From NCBI GenBank assembly GCA_016296775.1, contig JAEDIE010000001.1, forward strand, positions 24,449 to 88,448: DNA of 64,000 nucleotides, in the 5' to 3' direction. Numbering within the stretch: position 1 is the first letter of the stretch; the number at the start of each line of letters is the position of its first letter. Shown here in pieces: positions 52,916-62,492 of this stretch. The position numbers and the translations under genes are program-made. A model generated the notes under the pieces. It did not search any database and was not told the origin of the DNA. It saw nothing but the letters and a program-made list of their open reading frames with translations. Source of the DNA: Bacilli bacterium. Its GTDB lineage: Bacteria; Bacillota_I; Bacilli_A; RFN20; CAG-826.

Positions 52916-53605
52916 ATGGGTCAAAAAGTAAATCCAGTAGGAATGAGAATTGGTCTTAATAAAGATTGGAACTCTAGATGGTTCGCAAGTGATAAAGACT
53001 ATGCAACTCTTCTTAACAATGATATTCAAATTCGTAAATTCTTAGATAAGAAGTTACCAAAAGATGCTCTCGTTTCACATATTGAAATCGAAAGAAAAGA
53101 AAGAGATGGACGTCCATATACTCGTGTTATTCTCTTTGTTGGTCGTCCAGGTGTTGTTCTTGGACAAGATGGAGCAAACATCAAATTATTAAAGAAACAA
53201 TTACAAAAAGTAGTTGGTAAAAATGTTGAATTAAAATTAGATGTAGCTGAAGTTAAACAACCTCAATTAGATGCTACAATCGAAGCTACAAAAATTTGTC
53301 AACAATTAGAAGCACGTGCTTCCTTTAGAATCGTTCAAAAGAAAGCTCTTGCTGAAATTAGAAAAGCCGGTGCTAAGGGATGCAAAACAAAAGTAAGCGG
53401 AAGACTTGCTGGTGCTGATATCGCTCGTAGCGAAGGTTATAAAGAAGGAACAATGGCTATCAATACTCTTAAGAGTGATATTGATTATGCCCATGCAGAA
53501 GCTATGACCACTTATGGTAAATTAGGCGTTAAAGTCTGGATTTGCCGTGGTGAAAAAGTTGCTGATGAAAAGCCATCAACTCCTGAATCAAAGAAAGGAG
53601 AATAA
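52916..53605 (+). CDS. rpsC: 30S ribosomal protein S3
   Basis: This 229-residue protein (uS3) has GQKVNPVGMRIGLNKDWNSRW and a KH domain (RPGVVLGQDGANIKLLKKQL), with C-terminal domain and a short Pro/Ser/Glu tail. It surrounds the mRNA entry site. GGAGG precedes the ATG, which lies 18 bases after rplV. Confidence 0.97.
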   Translation: MGQKVNPVGMRIGLNKDWNSRWFASDKDYATLLNNDIQIRKFLDKKLPKDALVSHIEIERKERDGRPYTRVILFVGRPGVVLGQDGANIKLLKKQLQKVVGKNVELKLDVAEVKQPQLDATIEATKICQQLEARASFRIVQKKALAEIRKAGAKGCKTKVSGRLAGADIARSEGYKEGTMAINTLKSDIDYAHAEAMTTYGKLGVKVWICRGEKVADEKPSTPESKKGE

Positions 53606-53608
53606 ACT

Positions 53609-54031
53609 ATGTTACAACCAAAAAGAGTTAAATATAGAAGACCTCATATTATTAGATATGAAGGACTTAGTAAAGGTGGAAATGAAGTAAGTTTTGGTGA
53701 ATATGGTCTTCAAGCTACAAGTGGAAACTGGGTTAGCGATAGACAAATCGAAGCTTGCCGTATTGTATTAAGTAGATATACCAAAAAAGGTGGAAAAGTC
53801 TGGATCAGAATTTTCCCACAAATGGCTAAAACCAAAAAACCTGCCGAAGTCCGTATGGGTAGTGGTAAAGGTAGTCCAGAATATTGGGTAGCTGTTGTTA
53901 AAAAGAATAGAGTTATGTTTGAAGTTGGCGGAATTTCAGAAGCTGATGCTTATGAAGCCTTAAGACAAGCTAGCTACAAACTTAACGTTTCAACAAGAAT
54001 CGTTAAAAGAGTATCTAAGGAGGGTAAATAA
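53609..54031 (+). CDS. rplP: 50S ribosomal protein L16
   Basis: This 140-residue protein (uL16) starts [19 protein letters not shown] and has [14 protein letters not shown] and [18 protein letters not shown] segments near the A-site tRNA. Normal length. GAAAGGAGA precedes the start, three bases after rpsC. Confidence 0.97.
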   Translation: MLQPKRVKYRRPHIIRYEGLSKGGNEVSFGEYGLQATSGNWVSDRQIEACRIVLSRYTKKGGKVWIRIFPQMAKTKKPAEVRMGSGKGSPEYWVAVVKKNRVMFEVGGISEADAYEALRQASYKLNVSTRIVKRVSKEGK

Positions 54032-54033
54032 TT

Positions 54034-54231
54034 ATGAAAATTGATGAAATCAGAGAAAAATCAGTCGAAGAACTCAATGAAGCTATTTACTCACTTAAAG
54101 AAAAATTATTCGATTTAAGAAGAAAGAAAGCCGTTGGTCAACTCGAAAACTTAAGTGAAATTAAGAGAGTTAGAAAAGAAATCGCAAGATGTTACACAGT
54201 TCTTAAAGAAAAAGAACTTGGTGTTAAATAA
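54034..54231 (+). CDS. rpmC: 50S ribosomal protein L29
   Basis: A 65-residue two-helix protein (uL29) with EEL-x-A-IYSLKEKLFDLRRKKA and KRVRKEIARCYTVLKEKEL. It lies near the tunnel exit with L23. AAGGAGGG overlaps the end of rplP. Confidence 0.95.
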   Translation: MKIDEIREKSVEELNEAIYSLKEKLFDLRRKKAVGQLENLSEIKRVRKEIARCYTVLKEKELGVK

Positions 54232-54241
54232 GGAGTAAGTT

Positions 54242-54565
54242 ATGGATCACAAAAAGAGAATTCAAGGTGAAGTTATCTCAGCTACAAATGATAAAACCAT
54301 TAAAATTCAAACAATCCCTTACAAAAAACACCCTCTTTACAAAAAGAGAGTTGAAAAAAGACATACTTACTATGCTCATGATGAATTAAATGAAGCTAAT
54401 GTTGGAGATACAGTCACAATCGTTGAATGTAGACCAATGTCTAAAACAAAGAGATTTAGACTTGAATCAATCGATAAGAAAGCTTTAGTCAAAATTAAAG
54501 TTTTAGAAGAAGAAGCAGTTAAAGAAGCTCTTCATGAAGAAGAAACAACAGAGGAGGCTAAATAA
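54242..54565 (+). CDS. rpsQ: 30S ribosomal protein S17
   Basis: This 107-residue protein (uS17) is about 20 longer than usual. The core ([40 protein letters not shown]) is followed by an acidic C-terminal tail ([19 protein letters not shown]). Binds 16S rRNA helix 11. AAGGAG precedes the start. Confidence 0.96.
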   Translation: MDHKKRIQGEVISATNDKTIKIQTIPYKKHPLYKKRVEKRHTYYAHDELNEANVGDTVTIVECRPMSKTKRFRLESIDKKALVKIKVLEEEAVKEALHEEETTEEAK

Positions 54566-54567
54566 TT

Positions 54568-54942
54568 ATGATACAAACAGAAACAAATTTAGTAGTCGCT
54601 GATAACTCTGGTGCTCGTTCAGTAAGAGTATTTAGAATTTATGGCGGGAGCCATAGAAAATCTTGTTCAGTTGGTGATATCGTTCTTTGCGCAGTCAAAG
54701 ATGCTATCCCAAACGGAAAGATTAAGAAAAGTCAAATTGTCAAAGCAGTAATCGTTAGAACTAGCTATCCAATCCAAAGAAAAGATGGTTCTTCAATCAG
54801 ATTCGATGATAACGCTTGCGTTATTATCAATGAAGATAAGACACCAATCGGAACCCGTGTCTTTGGTCCAGTCGCTAGAGAATTACGTGAAAAGGGTGAT
54901 ACATTCATGAAGATTATCTCCCTTGCTAATGAAGTCTTATAA
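54568..54942 (+). CDS. rplN: 50S ribosomal protein L14
   Basis: A 124-residue protein (uL14) with [19 protein letters not shown] at the N-terminus and [20 protein letters not shown] near the end. It binds L19 and forms bridge B8. The ribosome site GAGG overlaps the rpsQ tail. Confidence 0.97.
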   Translation: MIQTETNLVVADNSGARSVRVFRIYGGSHRKSCSVGDIVLCAVKDAIPNGKIKKSQIVKAVIVRTSYPIQRKDGSSIRFDDNACVIINEDKTPIGTRVFGPVARELREKGDTFMKIISLANEVL

Positions 54943-54954
54943 GGAGAAATGATT

Positions 54955-55266
54955 ATGAAACTTAAAAAAGGTGATAAGGTAATTGTCATTTCTGGAAAAG
55001 AAAAAGGCAAAACTGGTGTTATTCAAAAAGTAATGCCAAAAGAAAATAAAGTTATTATTGAAGGTTTAAACGTTCGTAAGAAGAACCAAAAACCTACTCA
55101 AGCTAATCCAAAAGGTGGCCAAATTGATATTTATGCCCCAATTGATGCTTCAAATGTTGCTTTCTATGATGAAAAGAGCAAAAAAGCTGTCAAAATCGGA
55201 TACAAACTTGATAAAGATGGTAACAAAGTAAGATTTAATAAATCTACTAAAAAAGAAATTAAATAA
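54955..55266 (+). CDS. rplX: 50S ribosomal protein L24
   Basis: This 103-residue protein (uL24) has the KOW motif [27 protein letters not shown] (54941-54947) lies 7 nt before the ATG at 54955 and too close to the ATG at 54949, so 54955 is chosen. A 23S-binding assembly initiator. Confidence 0.95.
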   Translation: MKLKKGDKVIVISGKEKGKTGVIQKVMPKENKVIIEGLNVRKKNQKPTQANPKGGQIDIYAPIDASNVAFYDEKSKKAVKIGYKLDKDGNKVRFNKSTKKEIK

Positions 55267-55277
55267 AAGGAGAGGGT

Positions 55278-55895
55278 ATGGCAGAAACAAAGAAAACTAC
55301 AGCTACAGTTGAAGCTGCAACTTCTGAAAAAGGTGCTCATAAAACAGCTACCTACACAAACAGATTACTCGACAAATACAATTCTACAGTTAAGGAAGCA
55401 TTAATGAAGAAGTTTGAATACACTTCCATTATGCAAGTTCCTCATCTTGACAAGATCGTCGTCAACGTTGGTGTTGGTGATGCTCTTGAAGACAAGAAGA
55501 GAATTGATGAAGTTGTTGATGAAATTGGTGCAATCACTGGTCAAAAACCAATCGTTACAAAAGCTAAGAAATCAATCGCTTCATTCAAGTTAAGAGAAGG
55601 TGAACCAATTGGTGTCAAAGTTACTCTTAGAGGAATTAGAATGTATGAATTCCTTGATAAACTCGTAAGTATCTCACTCCCAAGAGTTAGAGACTTCAGA
55701 GGTGTAAGTAAAAATAGTTTTGATGGAAGAGGAAATTATACACTTGGTATTAAAGAACAATTAATTTTCCCAGAAATTAACTACGATAAAGTTAACAAAG
55801 TTAGAGGAATGGACATCGTCATTGTTACAACAGCTAACACTGATGAAGAAGCTTATGCTCTTTTAAAAGAGTTAGGCATGCCATTTAGTAAATAA
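55278..55895 (+). CDS. rplE: 50S ribosomal protein L5 with N-terminal extension
   Basis: This 205-residue protein (uL5; usual length near 180) has about 25 extra N-terminal residues, Thr/Lys/Ala-rich. The core has [19 protein letters not shown] and [18 protein letters not shown]. It binds 5S rRNA. AAAGGAGAGGG lies just before the ATG. Confidence 0.95.
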   Translation: MAETKKTTATVEAATSEKGAHKTATYTNRLLDKYNSTVKEALMKKFEYTSIMQVPHLDKIVVNVGVGDALEDKKRIDEVVDEIGAITGQKPIVTKAKKSIASFKLREGEPIGVKVTLRGIRMYEFLDKLVSISLPRVRDFRGVSKNSFDGRGNYTLGIKEQLIFPEINYDKVNKVRGMDIVIVTTANTDEEAYALLKELGMPFSK

Positions 55896-55907
55896 TAGGA
55901 GGATGTT

Positions 55908-56093
55908 ATGGCAAAGACAAGTTTAAAGGTCAAACAATCAAGACCACAAAAGTTCAAAGTCAGAGAATATACACGTTGTAAAAGATGTGGACGTCCTCAT
56001 AGCGTTTATTCCAAATTCGGTTTATGCAGAATTTGTATTAGAGAATTAGCCTACAAGGGCGAAATTCCAGGACTTAAAAAATCTTCATGGTAA
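55908..56093 (+). CDS. rpsZ: 30S ribosomal protein S14, zinc-binding (type Z)
   Basis: The 61-residue short form (uS14) has a C4 zinc site [30 protein letters not shown] precedes it. Zinc-dependent, unlike the longer C-minus paralogue, which was not seen here. TAGGAGG lies before the start. Confidence 0.96.
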   Translation: MAKTSLKVKQSRPQKFKVREYTRCKRCGRPHSVYSKFGLCRICIRELAYKGEIPGLKKSSW

Positions 56094-56108
56094 TAGGAGG
56101 ACAAGAAT

Positions 56109-56507
56109 ATGCATCAAGATCCAATTGCAGATATGCTTACACGCATTAGAAATGCTAATGCATTAAATCATCAAACAGTAAGTATGCCTTCTAGCAAAAT
56201 GAAGGTAGGAATCGCTACAATTTTATTAAACGAAGGATTTATTTCTAATTTTGTAGAAAATAAAGCAAGTGATGGAAAGAAAACTCTTGAAATCACCCTT
56301 AAATATGGTCCAAATAACGAAAAAGTTATTAATGGATTAAAGAGAATCTCTAAGCCAGGTCTTAGAGTTACAGCTGATAGCAAACATCTTCCATTAGTAT
56401 TAAGAGGATTAGGAATTGCTATCATCTCAACAAGCAAAGGCTTATTAACAGACAAAGCTTGTAGACAAGCTAATGTCGGTGGTGAAGTCATTTGCTACGT
56501 TTGGTAA
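56109..56507 (+). CDS. rpsH: 30S ribosomal protein S8
   Basis: This 132-residue protein (uS8) has [19 protein letters not shown] and the C-terminal [21 protein letters not shown]8 can repress spc operons in other bacteria by binding their mRNA. TAGGAGG precedes the ATG. Confidence 0.97.
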   Translation: MHQDPIADMLTRIRNANALNHQTVSMPSSKMKVGIATILLNEGFISNFVENKASDGKKTLEITLKYGPNNEKVINGLKRISKPGLRVTADSKHLPLVLRGLGIAIISTSKGLLTDKACRQANVGGEVICYVW

Positions 56508-56521
56508 TAGGAGGGTAAATT

Positions 56522-57088
56522 ATGTCACGTATTGGTAATAAAATTATCCCTATTGCTGAAGGATTAAAAGTTGAAATCAAAGAAAACTATATTGACATTA
56601 AAGGTGCCAAAGGTGAAGATAAGGTTTACTTCGATGCTTCATTAATCGGTGTCAAAATCGAAGATGGTCACGTTGTTGTCACAAGAGTCAATGATGAAAA
56701 ACATACAAAACAATTACATGGTACAACTAGAGCCTTAATTAACAACGCTATGATCGGTTGCCACGAAGGTTTTACCAAAACTCTTCAAATTGTCGGTATT
56801 GGTTATAGAGCTGAAATGAGAGGCGAAGATGTAGTTCTTTACATCGGTCACGTCAAACCTACAATTGTTAAACCTCTTGAAGGTGTAAAAATTAGTGTTG
56901 TTGAATCTAAGTCAAAAGATATTACTTGTACAATTACTGTTACAGGTAATGACAAATTCAGAGTTGGTCAAACCGCTGCCTTAATTCATGATGCTAAACG
57001 TCCAGAACCATACTTAGGAAAAGGTATTCGTTATGTTGGTGAATACATACTTCGTAAGGAAGGTAAGAGAGCTGGTTCAGGTAAGTAG
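56522..57088 (+). CDS. rplF: 50S ribosomal protein L6
   Basis: This 188-residue protein (uL6) begins SRIGNKIIPI and has GTTRALINNAMIGCHEGFTK and the C-terminal KRPEPYLGKGIRYVGE. It is near the factor-binding centre. TAGGAGGG precedes the ATG. Confidence 0.97.
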   Translation: MSRIGNKIIPIAEGLKVEIKENYIDIKGAKGEDKVYFDASLIGVKIEDGHVVVTRVNDEKHTKQLHGTTRALINNAMIGCHEGFTKTLQIVGIGYRAEMRGEDVVLYIGHVKPTIVKPLEGVKISVVESKSKDITCTITVTGNDKFRVGQTAALIHDAKRPEPYLGKGIRYVGEYILRKEGKRAGSGK

Positions 57089-57103
57089 TAGGAGGAAATT
57101 AGT

Positions 57104-57460
57104 ATGATTAAAAGTATTAGTAAAAATACCGTCAGATTAAGAAAACACGCTAGAGTTAGAGCTAAAATTAGCGGTACTAGTGAATGTCCTCGTCTTTGCG
57201 TCTTTAGAAGTAACAAACACATTGAAGTTCAAGTTATCGATGACGTAAAGAGAGTAACTCTTGCCTCAAGTGGTAGCGTTAAGCTTAAATTAACAGATGG
57301 CAACAACATTAATGGTGCTATCAAAGTTGGTGAAGATATCGCTAAACAATGCTTAGCATTAGGCATTGAAAAAGTCGTATTTGATCGTGGTGGTTACATT
57401 TATCACGGACGTGTCAAAGCTTTAGCAGATGCTGCTAGAGAAAACGGACTTAAGTTCTAA
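57104..57460 (+). CDS. rplR: 50S ribosomal protein L18
   Basis: This 118-residue 5S rRNA-binding protein (uL18) has [31 protein letters not shown] and [30 protein letters not shown] precedes the start. Normal length. Confidence 0.97.
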   Translation: MIKSISKNTVRLRKHARVRAKISGTSECPRLCVFRSNKHIEVQVIDDVKRVTLASSGSVKLKLTDGNNINGAIKVGEDIAKQCLALGIEKVVFDRGGYIYHGRVKALADAARENGLKF

Positions 57461-57472
57461 TAGGAGAAAGTT

Positions 57473-58075
57473 ATGGAAGAAAATAAAGTAAATAATGCTA
57501 CTGCACCTGTTTCAAAAGAAGGTGCAACCGATAACAAAAGACCTTTAAGAAAAGGTCCAAGAAAGAACTTTTCTAAAAACAATAGAAAAGATGCTCCTAA
57601 AGAATTTGAAGAAAGAGTAGTTGGTCTTAACAGAGTCACCAAAGTTGTTAAAGGTGGTAAGAGAATGAAATTTGCTGCTCTTGTCGTTATTGGAGATAAG
57701 AAAGGCAGATTTGGATTTGCTACTGGTAAGAGCGGCGAAGTCCCAGATGCTATTAAAAAAGCAGTCGAAAAGGCAAAAAGAAATGTTGTTACAGTTAAGA
57801 TGAACAAAGGTGGCACAATTACCCACGATGTTGTTGGACAATTCGGAGCTACAAAAGTCTTCTTAAAACCAGCCCCAGAAGGTACTGGAATTATCGCTGG
57901 TGGTCCAGTCAGAGCCATTCTTGAATTAGCCGGTGTTAAAAACGTCTATAGTAAAGTTTATGGTTCAAGAACCGCTATCAACATTATTAGAGCTACAAAT
58001 GAAGCAATTCGTTCATTAAAGAACTATAAAGATATTGCTACTTTAAGAAAAGGAGGTGAAGGTGATGTTAAATAA
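57473..58075 (+). CDS. rpsE: 30S ribosomal protein S5 with N-terminal extension
   Basis: This 200-residue protein (uS5; usually about 165) has about 33 extra N-terminal residues rich in Lys, Asn and Arg. The core has [21 protein letters not shown] and [18 protein letters not shown]. It lies at the decoding site. The next gene, rplO, overlaps it by 11 bases; rpmD (L30), which normally lies between them, is missing. Confidence 0.96.
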   Translation: MEENKVNNATAPVSKEGATDNKRPLRKGPRKNFSKNNRKDAPKEFEERVVGLNRVTKVVKGGKRMKFAALVVIGDKKGRFGFATGKSGEVPDAIKKAVEKAKRNVVTVKMNKGGTITHDVVGQFGATKVFLKPAPEGTGIIAGGPVRAILELAGVKNVYSKVYGSRTAINIIRATNEAIRSLKNYKDIATLRKGGEGDVK

Positions 58076-58505
58076 TCTTAAACCTACTTGTGGAAGTAGA
58101 AAAGAAAGCAAAAGACGCTGCAGAGGTATCGGTAGCGGAATTGGTAAAAATGGTGGAACCGGAAACAAAGGTCAAAAATCTAGAGGAACTGGTAAAGTCG
58201 CTTTAGGATTTGAAGGCGGACAACTTCCATTATTAAGAAGATTACCAAAAAGAGGATTCAAGAATATTAATAGAGTAGAATACGCTGTTGTTAATCTTGA
58301 TGTCCTTGAAACATTTGAAAATGGTGCTAAAGTCGATCTTTGTGCCTTAGTTTCAAAAGGATACATTGATAAAGAATATTGTGGCTTAAAAGTATTAGGA
58401 AACGGAACATTAACTAAGAAGCTTGATGTTACAGCTAAAAAGTTCTCAGCTAGTGCAAAAGAAGCTATCGAAGCATGTGGTGGTACAGCTACTGTTATCG
58501 AATAA
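58065..58505 (+). CDS. rplO: 50S ribosomal protein L15
   Basis: This 146-residue protein (uL15) has the family Arg/Gly-rich N-terminus with [20 protein letters not shown] and the core [26 protein letters not shown] (58051-58058) with 6-nt spacing favours ATG 58065 over a GTG at 58056. It directly follows rpsE, with no rpmD between. Confidence 0.96.
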   Translation: MLNNLKPTCGSRKESKRRCRGIGSGIGKNGGTGNKGQKSRGTGKVALGFEGGQLPLLRRLPKRGFKNINRVEYAVVNLDVLETFENGAKVDLCALVSKGYIDKEYCGLKVLGNGTLTKKLDVTAKKFSASAKEAIEACGGTATVIE

Positions 58506-58551
58506 TTTAGTTGTTTAAACTCAGTATTTATTATAAAATTATTAATTGTAT

Positions 58552-59901
58552 ATGAAGAAACTTGTATCTATTTTCAAAAACAAAGAAGTCGTTCGTCGTA
58601 TATTCTTTACGATTGCAATTTTGTTTGTTTTTAGGATCGGTTGCAATATTACCTGTCCTGGAATTGATGCTAGTAAACTCACAGATGAATTATCTAATGG
58701 AAGTAATAATATATTATCAATGATGAACCTACTTGGAGGTGGAGCATTACAAAATTTCTCCATCTTCGCTCTAGGTGTATCTCCTTACATTACATCTCAA
58801 ATTATTATCCAATTATTAAGTATGGATGTTCTTCCTGCTCTTAGTGAATTAAATAAACAAGGACAATATGGAAGAAAGAAAATTGAGATGGCAACGAGAT
58901 ACTTAACGTTGATGCTTGCTGCAGTTCAAGCTTATGGTATTATCCAAACAGCTAAAACTACCGAGTGGATTACGTTTACATTAAATGATAATTTCTTAAC
59001 TTATGTCTACGTTGTTTCTATCCTTGTTGGTGGATCAATGCTCGTCATGTGGTTAGGTGACCAAATTACCTCAAAAGGTTTAGGAAATGGTATCTCAGTT
59101 ATCATTTTTGCCGGTATTATTTGTTCATTACCAAGCCAAATGTCAACTGCTTTTACAAAGTGGGTCTTAACTGGAACCGCTACTGGAAACTCAGTTGAAG
59201 CAACAAAAGGAGTATTTACATTTATAGCTTATGTACTTGCTTATGCTCTTATTATTTCGTTTGTTGTCTTTATCGAACTTAGTAGACGTAAAATTCCTGT
59301 CCAACACGCTACAAGAAGTGGAGGTAGCGAAAAGTTATCAAAAGCTAGCTTCCTTCCTATAAAAATTAATAGTGCTGGAGTTATTCCTGTTATCTTCGCA
59401 AGTTCTATCCTTATGGCTCCTAGCGTCATCGCTTCATTTATTTCTAGCGATGCTGCTAATGCCGAATGGCTTAACATATTTATGTATAACAAGCTTTACA
59501 ATACAGGTGGAGTAATGATGCCTTGGGGCTTAATTATTTATCTTGTACTTGTCTTTGTCTTTACATTCTTCTACGCCAATCTTCAAATTAATCCTACAGC
59601 TTTAGCTGAGAATTTCCAAAAGAACGGAAGTTATATTCCTGGTGTTAAACCTGGTGTTGAAACTGAAAAGTATGTTCGTAAGGTTTTAAACAGAATTACA
59701 CTTATTGGAGCTTTAGCTCTTTGTGTAATTGCTGCTCTCCCTGTCGTACTTACCTTAACTGGTGTCTTTGGAAATGATTCTAACTTAGCTTTAGGTGGAA
59801 CTGGTTTAATTATCGTTGTTGGTGTTGCTCTTGAGTTAAATAACCAAATGAACGGTTTAATTGCTGGTAAGAGTTACGATGAAGTTATTGGAGGAATGTA
59901 A
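58552..59901 (+). CDS. secY: Preprotein translocase subunit SecY
   Basis: This 449-residue ten-helix protein forms the translocation channel. LVSIFKNKEVVRRIFFTIA (N-terminal helix), GVSPYITSQIIIQLLSM and GLGNGISVIIFAGI are typical. There is no ribosome site before ATG 58552; a TTGTTT (58511) and TATAAA (58532) box upstream could start a transcript a few bases before it. It is followed after three bases by adk. SecE and SecG are not in the window. Confidence 0.96.
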   Translation: MKKLVSIFKNKEVVRRIFFTIAILFVFRIGCNITCPGIDASKLTDELSNGSNNILSMMNLLGGGALQNFSIFALGVSPYITSQIIIQLLSMDVLPALSELNKQGQYGRKKIEMATRYLTLMLAAVQAYGIIQTAKTTEWITFTLNDNFLTYVYVVSILVGGSMLVMWLGDQITSKGLGNGISVIIFAGIICSLPSQMSTAFTKWVLTGTATGNSVEATKGVFTFIAYVLAYALIISFVVFIELSRRKIPVQHATRSGGSEKLSKASFLPIKINSAGVIPVIFASSILMAPSVIASFISSDAANAEWLNIFMYNKLYNTGGVMMPWGLIIYLVLVFVFTFFYANLQINPTALAENFQKNGSYIPGVKPGVETEKYVRKVLNRITLIGALALCVIAALPVVLTLTGVFGNDSNLALGGTGLIIVVGVALELNNQMNGLIAGKSYDEVIGGM

Positions 59902-59904
59902 TAT

Positions 59905-60555
59905 ATGTTATCTATTATTTTAATGGGCCCTCCTGGAGCAGGAAAAGGTACAAACGCAAAACGCATCGCAAGTGAATATAAGATTCCACATATCTCTACT
60001 GGTGATATGTTTAGAGAAGCTATTAAAAACAAGACTCCTTTAGGAGAGTTAGCTTCTTCTTATATTAATCAGGGATTACTTGTTCCTGATGAAGTTACAA
60101 TTGGCTTAGTTAAAGAAAGATTATCAAAAGCTGATTGTGATAAAGGTTTTCTTCTTGATGGCTTCCCAAGAAATATTGCTCAAGCTGAAGCATTAAGCAA
60201 AATTGGAGAAGAGATCAAAAAACCTATTAATTATGTTATAAATCTCGTCGTCGATGAAACTATCTTAATTGATAGAATCAGCGGCAGAAGAGTTTGTAAA
60301 ACATGTGGTGCTCCATATCACATCAAAACAATGAAACCTTCTAAAGAAGGAATTTGTGATTTATGTGGTGGTGAGCTTTATCAAAGAAAAGATGATAATG
60401 AAGAAACTTTAAAGAGTAGACTTCATGAATATCATCTTCAAACTGAACCACTCATTGAATACTATAAATCTTTAAATGTCCTTCGTGACGTTAATGGTAG
60501 TCAAGATTTAGACGTATTATTTAACGAAATTAAAGAAATTTTAAAGGGTGAGTAA
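59905..60555 (+). CDS. adk: Adenylate kinase
   Basis: This 216-residue enzyme interconverts ATP + AMP and 2 ADP. It has the P-loop MGPPGAGKGTNAKRI, the AMP-binding ISTGDMFREAIK, and a zinc LID (CKTCGAPYH ... CDLCGG), which is the Gram-positive long, zinc type. GGAGGAATG precedes the start. It overlaps the map gene by one base (TAATG). Confidence 0.97.
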   Translation: MLSIILMGPPGAGKGTNAKRIASEYKIPHISTGDMFREAIKNKTPLGELASSYINQGLLVPDEVTIGLVKERLSKADCDKGFLLDGFPRNIAQAEALSKIGEEIKKPINYVINLVVDETILIDRISGRRVCKTCGAPYHIKTMKPSKEGICDLCGGELYQRKDDNEETLKSRLHEYHLQTEPLIEYYKSLNVLRDVNGSQDLDVLFNEIKEILKGE

Positions 60556-61325
60556 TGGCAATTATCATTAAATCACCCCGCGAAATTGCTTTAATGAAAG
60601 AAGCAGGTAAAGTAATTATAGGGCTTTTCAAAGTTTTAAAAGCCCATACAAAACCTGGTATTTCCACATTTGAACTCGATAAAATTGCTAAAAGCTACAT
60701 CACGATGAATGGTGGTATCCCTTCTAGCAAAGGTTATGGAGGCTTCCCTGGAAATATATGTATTTCCGTTAATGACTGTTTAGTTCATGGAATTCCATCA
60801 AGATCAATTATCCTTAAAGAAGGAGACATTGTTTCTTATGATGTTGTCGTCTCTAAACATGGTTATATGGCAGATGCATGTAGAACATATCCGGTTGGAG
60901 AAATAAGTGACGAAGCAAAAAGATTGATTCAAACTACTAAAGAAGCATTCTTTAATGGGGTTAAACTTATTAAACCGGGTATACGTCTTGGAGTTGTAAG
61001 CCACGCAATTTATAAAACAGCAATTGAACAAGGCTACACAGTAACAAGCGAATTTACTGGACATGGAATCGGAAGAGAAATGCATGAAGATCCTTACGTT
61101 CCTAATGTTGGTAAAGAAAGCGATGGTCCAATATTAAAAGCAGGTATGACACTTGCAATCGAACCTATGATAAATCAAGGTAAAGTTGATTTAATCGTGG
61201 AAAAAGATGGTTGGACAACAAGAACTAAAGACGGAAAACTTTGTGCTCACTATGAAAATACGGTCGTTGTGAGTAATGATGGCTATGAAATTATTACTTT
61301 AGATGAAGGAGAAAACGAATTTTAA
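60555..61325 (+). CDS. map: Methionine aminopeptidase
   Basis: This 256-residue type I enzyme removes the initiator Met from nascent proteins. Metal ligands appear in DVVVSKHGYMADACRT (Asp), FTGHGIGREMHEDP (His), and ALAIEPMINQG-like AIEPMINQ (Glu) and YENTVVV (Glu). The GDIVSYDVVV segment is typical. It follows adk and precedes infA, the standard order. Confidence 0.96.
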   Translation: MAIIIKSPREIALMKEAGKVIIGLFKVLKAHTKPGISTFELDKIAKSYITMNGGIPSSKGYGGFPGNICISVNDCLVHGIPSRSIILKEGDIVSYDVVVSKHGYMADACRTYPVGEISDEAKRLIQTTKEAFFNGVKLIKPGIRLGVVSHAIYKTAIEQGYTVTSEFTGHGIGREMHEDPYVPNVGKESDGPILKAGMTLAIEPMINQGKVDLIVEKDGWTTRTKDGKLCAHYENTVVVSNDGYEIITLDEGENEF

Positions 61326-61544
61326 ATGGCAAAACAAGATGTTATAACCGTCGAGGCAGTAGTTGTTGAAACTTTACCAAATTGTAATTTTAAGGTAAAG
61401 CTTGAAAACGATGTTGTAATTCATGCCACAATCTCTGGAAAAATAAGAATGCATTACATTAGAATTCTTCCAGGTGATAGAGTTACAGTCGAATTATCGC
61501 CTTATGATTTAAATAATGGCAGAATAGTCTTTAGACATAAGTAA
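61326..61544 (+). CDS. infA: Translation initiation factor IF-1
   Basis: This 72-residue OB-fold protein has [36 protein letters not shown] and [18 protein letters not shown]. It binds the 30S A site. The ATG directly follows the map stop codon, so translation is probably coupled. Confidence 0.97.
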   Translation: MAKQDVITVEAVVVETLPNCNFKVKLENDVVIHATISGKIRMHYIRILPGDRVTVELSPYDLNNGRIVFRHK

Positions 61545-61562
61545 TTAGAAGGAGGAAAATTT

Positions 61563-61676
61563 ATGAAAGTAAGACCTTCAGTAAAACCAATTTGTGATAA
61601 GTGCAAGGTAATTAAAAGACATGGCAGATTAATGGTAATTTGCTCAAATCCTAAGCACAAACAAAGACAAGGTTAA
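61563..61676 (+). CDS. rpmJ: 50S ribosomal protein L36
   Basis: A 37-residue zinc-binding protein (bL36) that would be missed by length cut-offs. [20 protein letters not shown] is followed by [17 protein letters not shown]; the C-x2-C and C-x4-H form the zinc site. AAGGAGGA precedes the ATG. Confidence 0.95.
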   Translation: MKVRPSVKPICDKCKVIKRHGRLMVICSNPKHKQRQG

Positions 61677-61694
61677 TTTTTAGGAGGAAAAAGT

Positions 61695-62069
61695 ATGGCA
61701 CGTATTGTAGGTGTTGATATCCCAAACGATAAGGTTGTTGTTGTCGCTTTAACTTATATTTTTGGTATTGGTAAGACAACAAGTAAACAAATTTTAAAAG
61801 CTACTGGAATTGAAGAAGGAAAGAGAGTTAAAGATTTAACTGATGCTGAATTAGCTAAAATCAGAGCTGAACTTGCCCACTACAAAACAGAAGGTGAATT
61901 AAAGAGAGAAATTCTCTTAAATATTAAGAGACTTCAAGAAATTGGCTGCTATAGAGGTATCAGACATAGAAGAGGATTACCTGTAAGAGGTCAAAGAACT
62001 AAAACTAATGCTCGTACTCGTAAAGGTCCAAGAAAGACAATTGCGAATAAGAAAGAAGCAGTTAAGTAA
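61695..62069 (+). CDS. rpsM: 30S ribosomal protein S13
   Basis: This 124-residue protein (uS13) has [20 protein letters not shown] and [20 protein letters not shown], whose tail contacts P-site tRNA. TAGGAGG lies before the start. First gene of the alpha operon part. Confidence 0.97.
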   Translation: MARIVGVDIPNDKVVVVALTYIFGIGKTTSKQILKATGIEEGKRVKDLTDAELAKIRAELAHYKTEGELKREILLNIKRLQEIGCYRGIRHRRGLPVRGQRTKTNARTRKGPRKTIANKKEAVK

Positions 62070-62084
62070 TAGGAGGTAGAAACA

Positions 62085-62474
62085 ATGGCACAAAAACAAA
62101 CTACCCGTAAAAAGAAAATTAAAAGATCATTCTCCAAGGGTGTTGCTCATATTCATGCAACATTTAATAATACAATTATTACAATTACCGATGAAAAAGG
62201 TAATGCAATTGCTTGGAGCAGTAGTGGTGTTTTAGGTTTCAAGGGAGCAAAGAAGAGCACTCCATTTGCTGCTCAAGAAGCTGCTGAAGCTTGTGCAAAA
62301 GCTGCTCTTGAACAAGGAATCAAGACTGTAGACGTCGATGTTAAGGGTCCAGGTGCTGGTAGAGAATCAGCTGTTAGAGCTTTAGCTACTGCTGGACTTA
62401 CTATTACAAGTATCGTCGATACTACTCCAATTCCACATAATGGTTGCCGTCCACCAAAAAGACCACGTGGTTAA
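62085..62474 (+). CDS. rpsK: 30S ribosomal protein S11
   Basis: A 129-residue protein (uS11) with [20 protein letters not shown] and [20 protein letters not shown], ending in [11 protein letters not shown]. It is in the platform of the 30S subunit. TAGGAGG precedes the ATG. Confidence 0.97.
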   Translation: MAQKQTTRKKKIKRSFSKGVAHIHATFNNTIITITDEKGNAIAWSSSGVLGFKGAKKSTPFAAQEAAEACAKAALEQGIKTVDVDVKGPGAGRESAVRALATAGLTITSIVDTTPIPHNGCRPPKRPRG

Positions 62475-62492
62475 TGAAAGGAGATTATAGAA

